Virus record (IMG/VR): IMGVR_UViG_3300010883_000113
Span: 1-39,002 of that record
Direction: 5' to 3' (one strand)
DNA from: a virus
Length of the DNA: 39,002 bases
The notes beneath the pieces are model-generated. The model did no database searches, was not told the DNA's origin, and saw nothing but the letters and a program-made list of their open reading frames with translations. The position numbers and the translations under genes were made by a program. This document shows positions 12,404 through 22,000 of this stretch, in pieces; the first letter of the stretch is position 1, and every line of letters begins with the position of its first letter.

Positions 12404-15400
12404 ATGAGTGAACTAAGTTCAAAATTTATAACTAAAATTTCTCCTTTAATTGAAGGTCAAGTACCAGACTTTGTACAAGCAGATCATCCTATCTTTGTGG
12501 ATTTTGTTAGAGATTATTTTAAGTTTTTAGAAGCATCGAAGATGCAACTTACCGCTGAAGCTGATTATATAAAATATGAAACAGAAACTATATCTTATAT
12601 TTTATCTGAAGATGATGGCGATAGAATACTTGCAGAAAAAGGTTCTGGAACTCTAGGCCAATATGAAGCTGGAGAAACTATTAAAGGTAGTTTATCTAAC
12701 GCAACAGCTGAAGTTTTAGTTGAAGATGTTCGTAACGGTATACTTTATACTTCATCCAACCAAGATTTTATTACTGGTGAATCAATTATTGGATTAACAT
12801 CTACAGCCACAGGTGTTCTTACAAAGGTTAGGTCTAACCCTGTTCAGACTATTCAACAGTTATTAGATTATGCTAATGTTGACAACACTATCTTTGATTT
12901 CTTAGATAAATTTCGTGATTCATTTATGGAAGCAATTCCTCAAACATTAGCTACAGGTGTATCTAAACAAAATTTAATAAAAAATATTAAAGACTTATAT
13001 ACTTCAAAGGGAACATCAGAAGGTCATAAACTTTTTATGAGATTGTTACTTGATGAAGAAGCTGAAATTTTTTACCCAACCAAAAATATGCTTCGTGTAT
13101 CAGATGGTGAGTGGAGACAAAAAACTATTATGAGAGTTGAATCTGCTGGGGTTGCAGCTGATGAAGTTAGAAATCAATTGATTACAGGTTCGACATCACT
13201 AGCAACAGCTGTTGTTGTTGATACTATTGCTTTCCAACAAGAGTCAACTTCTGTTATTGAATTAGAAATTGATAATATAGTCGGAACATTTTTAAATGGA
13301 GAAGATATTACTGCCATCTCTACAAAAAGTGATGTACAAGCAAAGTTTGTTGTTAAAGCTATTGTATCTACAGGAGACATTTCAAAAGCTGGTGCATTAA
13401 ACACGAACAACGAGGTTGTTGATTTAGAATCTTTGGGTAACAACTTTGGTGATGTAAGAGTTGATGGGGTTTCCACAGGAGGTGTTGATGCAGTTGAGGT
13501 AGATACCGTTGGTGTTAACTACCAACTTTTTGATCCATTAGTATTTACTAGTACAGATGCTAATGTAAAATCTGCCTCTGGTTTTGTAAGCATGGTTGGT
13601 GGTGGTGTTCAATTAGAAAATAGCACTACAGAAGGTATCCAATTAGAAGAAGCTTCTAGAATTACAGCTGAGTTATTTAATGTTCAACTTGAAGAACAAA
13701 TAGTAGAAAAATTTATTGGTAATGGTGTACTTAAAGTATTTACTTTAACTTCAATAGCAGATGCCGACAGTATCACAGTTTTTGTTGACGATGTTCAACA
13801 GAACATTGTAAATGGTTCTTTTAAATTTACACGGAGTGGTTCTACTGTCACACTTGCAGCTGCTCCAGCCACTGGGAAATCTATTGTTATATTTGGTAGT
13901 GAAAAAGATTCTATACTTTTAAATGGAACAGATTCCAGTAGTACCAATGCTGGTTTTAAAATAGTATCGAACAATGAAATAGAAGTCATAGATAGGTATG
14001 GAACTGCTACAGATCAAATAGTATTAGAAGAAGCATCTCTTCCTGCTGGTGAAGTTGGTTCAATTAGAAAAATATTTGTTGAGAGCCCTGGTAATGGTTA
14101 TACAACATTACCTACTATAGCAATCACAACCAAATTTGGTACTAGTGGTATACTTACTTCTTTAACTGATTCTATAGGTAAAGCGTTATCTTTAAAAGTT
14201 AATGATGGTGGATTTAGTTATGATGTAAATAACTCCCCAACTGCTACAATGCGAGCCCACTTTATTCTTAAAAATGTATCTGGAGCATTTGGAGTTTCAA
14301 ACACTTTAACTACTCATACTGGAACAGTTAAAGCCTGGGATGCTGATACAAAACTTTTAACTACAGCTTTTGAAAACGTAATAAGATTAGACCACGAACA
14401 AGATGGAACATTTAATGAGGGTATTCAGTTAGAAGAACCAGCTGGTGATGCTCTTACTTCCAATATTATACTACAAGATACTCAGTTTTTTGTTGGTGGT
14501 GATAATATAGTTCTTGATGGAACAGAAATAGTATCAGAGCCAGTAAGAACTTTTACATTTAAAGTAAAAGCATATACTCCAGATGCTAATGCTGATATTC
14601 CTATATACCAATTTACTATTAATGAAGAAATTGCTCCTGTTATAAGTTTGAAAGAAACCAATACATTTATTTTTGATACATCTGATCCTTCTCTTTACAA
14701 TGTAGACCCAGCTAAATCTTTTAATTTTGGTTTATCTACTTTACCAGATGGTGGTTCATTATTTACAACTGGTGTAACTCAATCAATTGCAGCTGTTACT
14801 CCAGTAGGAACAAAAGGTTCATTTTTTCAAATTGTAGTTCCAGCAGGAGCTCCAACACTAAATTACTTATCTCCACAAAATGCTGGGATGGGGAATAAAG
14901 CAATTACTCCTTCTCCTCAAACCTCTGTTCTTAATAGTGGTGCAAACATATTAACTGATGGATTTAGTAGTAATGATTTTCAGCTACTATTAGAAACAGG
15001 AACAATTGTTGGCGGAAATGAAACAGGCGTTTTAGTTACAGAAGAAACTGAAATTTTTGAGATAGATAAAATTGTTCTTGATACTGCAGCAGATGAAGGT
15101 GATTTAATTATTCTCGAATCAGCTGGAAGTGTTCTTGGTGGTGTTCTAGAACAAGAAGATTCAATTGGTAAAAGAGGACTTGGTGATCAAGGTAGAGGAA
15201 CACCATTCGCACTTGAAGAAAGTATAGTAAATTTTGTTCAAGGTGTGGAAGATAAACTTTTACTTGATAACTATTTAGAAATTCATGAAGGCTCATTTAG
15301 AATTGTTCAAGAAGATGGAAGTCTACTACACGGTGAAGAGTTTGGTCATACATTAATATTAGAAGACAGGGATGGATTTTTACTAGATGATGAAACTAAT

Positions 15401-17533
15401 AGTAATACCGAAATTGTTTTAAACGGAACAGACAACCAAAGTCTTAACGCTGGTGAAAATATTATCAATGAAGATGGTATAGATTTTAGTGGTAATAATG
15501 TAACTATAACTGATTCTGGCGGAGCAACTGGAACAATTGTCAAAGAAAATATTGGTGTTGCCTCAACCACAGTTGCAACTACAGCCACAGACGTTGGTTC
15601 TTATCGTTCTGTTAAAAGTTTAATAAACGAAGATTTAATTCGTATTCAAGATTCATTTTTCTATCAAGATTTTTCTTATGAAGTATCTGTTGGTCAATCA
15701 ACCGCTACCTATATTAATGAATTGAAGAAAGCTGTTCACCCAGCTGGATTTATGCCTTTCGGTAAAGTTTCTTTAGCCAGTTTTGTATCGGCAGCTATAA
15801 CATCAACAGGAGCGGGTGTTTCTGGATTTGCTGGTACGAGTACATTTACTCCAGAACTTGCTTCTGTTCTAGAAACAATTTTTGCTGAGGAAGTTTCAAG
15901 AAGATTGAAGACATCTACAACAACTCTTGGAAATAGGGATAATCAAATTATTTTTGAAAATGGTTATACCCCAGAGAGTCAAATCATTCTGGATGGTTCT
16001 TCTGCAACTGTGGAAAGTGGAACTCCAACTGGAACTCAAATACTATTAGAAGATAATTTACAACCACCTAATTATGATTATGCCGTATCTCATTTAGTAC
16101 AAGAGGATGGTTACAATATTGAAATGGAAGTTGGTTGTATTACAGATGAATATGATAATCTTATTGCTGAAGATGGAGCCACTTTCATAATAGAAAGAGG
16201 TCTTCTTATTACTGGAGGAAATATTCTTTGGGAAGATGGCCAGGCATTTAATGATCTTGCCGTTGGTGGTAAACTTATGTCTGAAGATTCACATGCCAGT
16301 GGTAAGGATCATGAAGTAAGTTTACAAAGAGAGATTGTTAGTAAGGTATCTTTAAGAGCTAGACCTAGAGTACAACCAAGCTTATTTAATTATTTATTTC
16401 ATACTCCTTTTGGAACAGAAAATCCATACGCAGGAATACAACTTGAAAATACTGTAACAATTATATGTGAAGATTTTACAGTAAGAGATGGGTCTGAAAG
16501 AAACTCTTTACTTATGGAAACTGGCGGAATTATTATTGGTGAAAATGAAACTCAGAGAGTTGAGTTTGGAAATATTATAATGAATGGAGAACCACCTTTA
16601 CCTGCTGCTGGGTTTATCGATCTTGAAGATGGAAGTAGTGTTATTTTAGAAGCAGAAATTGATGTTCCAGATTCCTTCATTATTACAGAAGAAAGTATTT
16701 TTCAATTTATACCAGCTCAAGTAATAAATATAGGTGAAAGATTAATATTAGATATTGATGATAATGATGATACGTTCACTTTACTAAATTTTGCTAATAT
16801 ATCATTTAACGATATTTCCCCTAAAGCAAAAATACTGCAAGAAGGTCTTGGTAACATAGGTCAAGGAATATCAGAAGATGATAATCAAGGGGTGTTATTG
16901 GAAAGCGATGGTTCTATTCTTTTAGATGCTTCCAGTAAAACTATTACAGCTGGCGTTACAACTGTGCTCGATGCAGGCAGCTTTCTTGCACAAGAAACTA
17001 TTGCAAATAATCATTTCACTTTAGAAGAAGATGGGGTTCTTGTTGTTGAAGATCATTCTACAAATTCTAGAATTGATCTTACACAATTAGAACAAGGTTT
17101 AGAGAGCAATCTTCTTTTAGAAGAAGATTTAAGTTCTCTACAAACTGATGTTATAATAATAGAAGATGGTACAGATACTACAAGCGGTGATATAGTCTTA
17201 GATCAAACTGATGCAGCTGGAAGTGATGACGGTGATAGAGTAGTACAAGAACAAGATACTGCCGATGAAGGATCAGATCGACTAAATCATGTACTTATGG
17301 AGACTTCATCTATCTTTGCCGATGAAGGAACACAACCTCAGTTGCATTTCGACCTAAATAGAGATAATACTGCGAACATCCCTGTTGTAAGACCTGCTAT
17401 TATACATATAACGGATGCTGGAGATATAGCTTTGGAAGATGATAGCGGTGGATTCTTAGCTAATGAAACAAACGGTTCTATGATTGACTTAGAAAATGGA
17501 ACATTAAATGATATACTTTTAAATGCAGCATAA
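12404..17533 (+). CDS. giant gp7-like baseplate wedge/virion protein (1709 aa)
   Basis: The gene lies in the T4 position of gp7, between gp6 and gp8. Residues 1-225 are the conserved part (FVQADHPIFVDFVRDYFKFLE, quoted in part as HPIFVDFVRDYFKFLE; FDFLDKFRDSFMEAIP; KGTSEGHKLFMRLLLDEEAEI). At 1709 aa it far exceeds T4 gp7 (1032 aa). The rest is a chain of beta modules: GE-x-I-x-G repeats near 95-145; two LNGTD-x(2)-S-x-NAG repeats at N507 and N1007; a cupredoxin-like domain at about 715-835 ending YLSPQNAGM; and many degenerate ILLEDG/LEE strands from about 850 to the end. The exposed repeats probably form peripheral baseplate or fibre-attachment surfaces. Confidence 0.8.
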   Translation: MSELSSKFITKISPLIEGQVPDFVQADHPIFVDFVRDYFKFLEASKMQLTAEADYIKYETETISYILSEDDGDRILAEKGSGTLGQYEAGETIKGSLSNATAEVLVEDVRNGILYTSSNQDFITGESIIGLTSTATGVLTKVRSNPVQTIQQLLDYANVDNTIFDFLDKFRDSFMEAIPQTLATGVSKQNLIKNIKDLYTSKGTSEGHKLFMRLLLDEEAEIFYPTKNMLRVSDGEWRQKTIMRVESAGVAADEVRNQLITGSTSLATAVVVDTIAFQQESTSVIELEIDNIVGTFLNGEDITAISTKSDVQAKFVVKAIVSTGDISKAGALNTNNEVVDLESLGNNFGDVRVDGVSTGGVDAVEVDTVGVNYQLFDPLVFTSTDANVKSASGFVSMVGGGVQLENSTTEGIQLEEASRITAELFNVQLEEQIVEKFIGNGVLKVFTLTSIADADSITVFVDDVQQNIVNGSFKFTRSGSTVTLAAAPATGKSIVIFGSEKDSILLNGTDSSSTNAGFKIVSNNEIEVIDRYGTATDQIVLEEASLPAGEVGSIRKIFVESPGNGYTTLPTIAITTKFGTSGILTSLTDSIGKALSLKVNDGGFSYDVNNSPTATMRAHFILKNVSGAFGVSNTLTTHTGTVKAWDADTKLLTTAFENVIRLDHEQDGTFNEGIQLEEPAGDALTSNIILQDTQFFVGGDNIVLDGTEIVSEPVRTFTFKVKAYTPDANADIPIYQFTINEEIAPVISLKETNTFIFDTSDPSLYNVDPAKSFNFGLSTLPDGGSLFTTGVTQSIAAVTPVGTKGSFFQIVVPAGAPTLNYLSPQNAGMGNKAITPSPQTSVLNSGANILTDGFSSNDFQLLLETGTIVGGNETGVLVTEETEIFEIDKIVLDTAADEGDLIILESAGSVLGGVLEQEDSIGKRGLGDQGRGTPFALEESIVNFVQGVEDKLLLDNYLEIHEGSFRIVQEDGSLLHGEEFGHTLILEDRDGFLLDDETNSNTEIVLNGTDNQSLNAGENIINEDGIDFSGNNVTITDSGGATGTIVKENIGVASTTVATTATDVGSYRSVKSLINEDLIRIQDSFFYQDFSYEVSVGQSTATYINELKKAVHPAGFMPFGKVSLASFVSAAITSTGAGVSGFAGTSTFTPELASVLETIFAEEVSRRLKTSTTTLGNRDNQIIFENGYTPESQIILDGSSATVESGTPTGTQILLEDNLQPPNYDYAVSHLVQEDGYNIEMEVGCITDEYDNLIAEDGATFIIERGLLITGGNILWEDGQAFNDLAVGGKLMSEDSHASGKDHEVSLQREIVSKVSLRARPRVQPSLFNYLFHTPFGTENPYAGIQLENTVTIICEDFTVRDGSERNSLLMETGGIIIGENETQRVEFGNIIMNGEPPLPAAGFIDLEDGSSVILEAEIDVPDSFIITEESIFQFIPAQVINIGERLILDIDDNDDTFTLLNFANISFNDISPKAKILQEGLGNIGQGISEDDNQGVLLESDGSILLDASSKTITAGVTTVLDAGSFLAQETIANNHFTLEEDGVLVVEDHSTNSRIDLTQLEQGLESNLLLEEDLSSLQTDVIIIEDGTDTTSGDIVLDQTDAAGSDDGDRVVQEQDTADEGSDRLNHVLMETSSIFADEGTQPQLHFDLNRDNTANIPVVRPAIIHITDAGDIALEDDSGGFLANETNGSMIDLENGTLNDILLNAA

Positions 17534-17540
17534 ATAAGAG

Positions 17541-17548
17541 TATAAATA
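17541..17548 (+). promoter_or_regulatory. T4-type late promoter (TATAAATA) for gp8 operon
   Basis: An exact TATAAATA 18 bp upstream of the gp8 ATG at 17567. A second near match CATAAATA lies 12 bp further upstream (17529-17536), overlapping the stop of the previous gene. AAGG precedes the start. Confidence 0.8.
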
Positions 17549-17566
17549 CTATAAAGGTGCAAAACA

Positions 17567-19063
17567 ATGTCAGCAATTATTACAGAAAAATTCAGACAGC
17601 ATAATGCGACTCAATTCTTTGAGTCATTCTCTGAAGCAGCAGCTTCGGTGTATTATCTGTTCATAGGAAAGGCAACAGCCTTCACCACAGGTACTACTGG
17701 GGGTAGTGATACTACACCACCAATTCCCGCAGATGATATTAGTGGAGAGTTTTATCGTTGGGATTCAATGCTGGCAGCTAAAAAGATTGGTACAGGAGAT
17801 GTAATATTTGCATTGCCTCGTAGAAATTGGGCCAACTCGACTGTATTCGATATGTATAAAGATGATATTAGTTCAGGCAGTCCAGCAACAAGTGGAGCGA
17901 CTAATTTATTTGATAGCACCTTTTATTTTCTTACCACTAGTTTTCGTGTATATAAAGTTATAGATAATAATAGTGGAGTTGCATATTCTGGATCAGAACC
18001 AACTTCTGAATCTACATCACCTTTTGAACTTGGAGGTTATGTACTCAAATATATGTATAAAATCACAGCTTCTCAAGCTACTAAATTTTTAACTACAGAT
18101 TATATACCTGTAGTTACAGATACTACGGTATCTGGTTCAGCAACTGATGGCGAAATTGCTAGTCTATCAATTACTGCTGGTTCTGGTTATACCGATGGGA
18201 TTTACTATGCTGCTGTCTATGGAGATGGAACGTCTGCTGGTACAGCATCTGGAGCAATTATAAGTATTAAAGTTACAGGTGGAGCGATTCAATCTTTTGG
18301 TCTTACTTCTAGTACGGATACTTCTATAAATACTGCTGGCATAAATTACACTTTTGGAAAAGTAAATATAGGAGCTGGATTTACATTTTCTGATGCTGCT
18401 CTTACCTCAACATCTTCAATTGGCTCTGGTTCTGGTGGTGTAGTAAGTGTTATTATCTCACCTAAAAATGGTCACGGATTTGATGCAGTTACAGAACTTG
18501 GTGGTCATTATGTAATGACAAATACTACTCTTACTCAAGCAGAGAATGACGATGTTACAACTAGTAACGATTTTAGAGAAGTTGGTATTGTAGTAGACCC
18601 AACAAATTATGGAACTACAACAGTAGCATCATCAGACACAGCTAGAATGACTTACATTGTAAAACTTTCAAGCTCGTCTGGAACTTTTGATGTTGATGAA
18701 ACTATTACTCAAGCAACAACTGGTGCTGTTGGTAAAGTAGTTGAATTTGATTCTGTAAGAAGTCTTATTTATTATCAACAAGAAAAATTTGGAAGTTATG
18801 GAACAAATGCTACAACTGGTGCCTTCGCTGCATTTTCAACAACAGCAACAATTACTGGTGGCACATCTGGTGCAACTGGTACACCATCTAATACAACTGA
18901 AACAATAACGCTTCAAAATAGTAATACTGTATCATTGACAACAGGATATGCAAATGCTGAACTTCAACCAGATAGTGGTAATATAGTTTACATAGAAAAT
19001 CGTAAACCAATTCAACGAGCTTCTGATCAGACAGAAGATATAAAAATTATAATTGAATTTTAA
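17567..19063 (+). CDS. 8: baseplate wedge protein gp8
   Basis: A 498-aa protein with the gp8 N-terminus (ITEKFRQHNATQFFESF, YYLFIGKATAF), then DDISGEFYRWDSMLAAKKI, PRRNWANSTVFDMYKDD and FRVYKVIDNN, matching the family pattern of cyanophage and T4 gp8 (T4: 334 aa). Residues from about 190 carry inserted beta repeats typical of marine myoviruses (ITAGSGYTDGIYYAAVYGDG and SGTFDVDETITQATTGAVGKV). The C-terminus returns to a conserved strand, IVYIENRKPIQRASDQTEDI. gp8 joins gp6, gp7 and gp53 in the wedge. It ends 8 bp before the next gene. Confidence 0.88.
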   Translation: MSAIITEKFRQHNATQFFESFSEAAASVYYLFIGKATAFTTGTTGGSDTTPPIPADDISGEFYRWDSMLAAKKIGTGDVIFALPRRNWANSTVFDMYKDDISSGSPATSGATNLFDSTFYFLTTSFRVYKVIDNNSGVAYSGSEPTSESTSPFELGGYVLKYMYKITASQATKFLTTDYIPVVTDTTVSGSATDGEIASLSITAGSGYTDGIYYAAVYGDGTSAGTASGAIISIKVTGGAIQSFGLTSSTDTSINTAGINYTFGKVNIGAGFTFSDAALTSTSSIGSGSGGVVSVIISPKNGHGFDAVTELGGHYVMTNTTLTQAENDDVTTSNDFREVGIVVDPTNYGTTTVASSDTARMTYIVKLSSSSGTFDVDETITQATTGAVGKVVEFDSVRSLIYYQQEKFGSYGTNATTGAFAAFSTTATITGGTSGATGTPSNTTETITLQNSNTVSLTTGYANAELQPDSGNIVYIENRKPIQRASDQTEDIKIIIEF

Positions 19064-19071
19064 GGAATAAC

Positions 19072-22000
19072 ATGGCACAAATTACAGACTTAAATGTAGC
19101 ACCTTACTTTGACGATTTTGATAATAACGCTAATTATAATAGAGTTTTATTTCGTCCTGGCTTTGCAGTTCAAGCCAGAGAGTTAACTACACTACAATCT
19201 ATACTTCAAGATCAAATTGAACAACATGGTAATCATATGTTCAAAGAAGGTGCTATGGTTATCCCTGGCCAATTTTCCCTTATATCTGGGATAGAATTTG
19301 TACGATTAGAAAATACTTTTTCAAGTGAAACTATTAATATAGACCAATATTTAAATGTATCTACACCTACTCTAATTACAGGTTCGACCTCTGGTGTTTC
19401 TGCTAAAGTTATTGGTGTTACTCCAGCGTCTACAACAGAAAATCCTATTCTTCATGTTCAATATCAAGATTCTGGTACTAACGGTTCAGATGTTCGATTT
19501 TTAGCAGGCGAAAATATTACATCTAATACTAGTATTACACACACAACTTCATACGCAGCTTCAGTTGCATCTGGACAAGTCCAAACTGGAACAGGCCATG
19601 TTTCAACTGGATTCGCTGCAAATGTGGAAGAAGGCGTATACTATGTTCGTGGTAATTTTGTACGTTGTGCAAAACAAAGAATTATTATTGACTTTAATAA
19701 CACTCGTGCTAATGCTCGTATTGGTTTTAATATTTCAGAAACAGTAGAAACTCCAGAAACAGAAACAACCCTATTAGATAATGCTACAGGATCAAGTAAC
19801 TTCGCAGCCAAAGGTGCTCACAGACTTAAAATCACTTTAAGTCTTGTACAGTTACCTTTAGGTTCTACAAATGACTCTTCATTTATTCAATTATCCGAAG
19901 TAGTTAACGGTGTCCAAGTAATGGAAGCTAGATTTACCGATTATTCAATTGTAGGTGAATCAATGGCTCGAAGAACCTTTGATGAGTCTGGTAACTATAC
20001 AGTTAGACCATTTCAATTTACTCTATCAGAATGTTTGGATACAGTTATAAAAGGAAAAGATTTCGCAGGTGCATTTCAAGGTAAAAAGCTAACAAATGAT
20101 GGAGTTGTTCCAAGTAGTGATTTACTAACTCTTAATATTAGCTCAGGTAAAGCATACATTAAGGGATTTGAACTTGAAAAGATTTCAGCTACCTTTAGAG
20201 ATATAAAAAAATCAAGAGACTTTCAAACTGTTAATGCTGGTATAACTAATTTTCAAATTGGTAACTTTGCAAAAGTTACTAACATGTTTGGTACTCCAGA
20301 TATCACGTTTGTATCTGGTGAATCAACTGCATACAAAACTATAACTCTATTCGATGAAAGTATTTCTACTCGCGGAACAGCTAATGGTAATCCTGTTGGT
20401 GCTGCAAGACCAAGATCAATACAATATCGCTCAGGTACAGCAGGAAATACAGACGCAGTATATGATGTGTTTCTTTGGGATGTTAGACCCTTTACAAAAG
20501 TTACATTGAGTGGTACACCATCTCCATTGTTAACTGGTAATCATAGTAATGGCGGTGTTAAAGTTACAGGTGTAACATCTGGTGCAACTGGATTTGTATT
20601 TTCAGCCCATACTACTGCTGACCTATTATATTTAACAAATGTTATTGGTGCATTTACTCTTGGTGAAAAAATTACAGCTTCAGATTCGCAAGAGACAGGA
20701 CAAATAGTTGAAAATGTAGGTAATGCTGACCTTACAATAACTGATTTTACTACTCATAAGTTTGCTGATGCTAGATCACTAGTTATGGAAGATGCTGATG
20801 CTGGTCAAAATTTTACAGCAGATTTAGTTCTTGAAGTCGTAAAAGGAGATGTAAGTCAGCTTACTATGAACGGAACAGATGCTAATTCTACAGATGAAAA
20901 TGATAACATTGTTCTTGAAGCAGATAACTCAACTACTCTTGCATTAGAAGGTAGAAAAGAATCAAAATTATTTGACTCAGATAAGAATGTATCAATATTT
21001 AAATTACCTAAGAAGGGTATTAAAACTCTATTAACTGCTTCTAATGCTGGTGCAACAGATTCACAATTAACTATTCGTAGACAATTTATTGGTGTGACAA
21101 ACTCTTCTGGAGCAATATCTTTTGCTGCTGGATCAAACGAAACTTTTTTAGGATTTGCTGAAAAAGATTACACTCTTTCAGTTTTAACTGCTGGTAGTGG
21201 TGGATCAGCTAACCAAGGTGATATCGTTAGTATCTCTGGTAAGATTTCTGGAACTGGTACTCCTTCTATTACTATCACAGATAATAGTTTGTTGGCCTCA
21301 GCTGCCAAGGTAAAATTAACGGCAACAATTTTAAAGACTAGTGTTAACCAAAGAATTAAAACTACTAACTTGATGAAAAGTGTCCTAGTATCCACAGGTG
21401 TGACAGACGCATACGGAACACGCCCAGGTGATGCAGAGATTTCTTTAGGCCGTGCCGATGTATTTAAAGTGGTTGCAGTATATGATTCAGAGTCAACATC
21501 TGTAAATGCAATAACCCCAGAAATAAGTTTGACCTTAATTGATGGATCATTTACAAGAGGTGAAAAAATTACTGGATCATCAAGTATTGCACGAGCTCGT
21601 ATTATAGATACATCATCACCAATGTCATATGTATTAACAGATGGATTTGGTGCCAAAGATTTTATAGTCGGTGATATTATCACAGGACAATCTTCTGGAG
21701 CAACAGCAACAGTTGCATCAGTTACCGCTGGTTCAAAAGTTATAACTTCAAACTATGTGTTGGATACTGGACAGCGTGATAACTATTACGACATTGCAAG
21801 AATTATTAGAAAGCCTGGAGTAGCTAAACCATTAGGAAAACTAAGAATTGTTTTTGATTTCTTTGCTCATAGTGCAGGGCAATTTTTCTCAGTAGATTCT
21901 TATACTGATGTAGCTGGACAAATGGGATATGCAAATATTCCATCTTATACAGCAACAAGAGTTGACCCAGATGAACCAGAACCAAGTGGAGTTTTTCCTC

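Noticed and set aside
18325-18332. TATAAATA inside the gp8 gene
   Set aside because: It matches the late box but lies deep within a coding region with no gene start close behind; chance in AT-rich DNA is likely.
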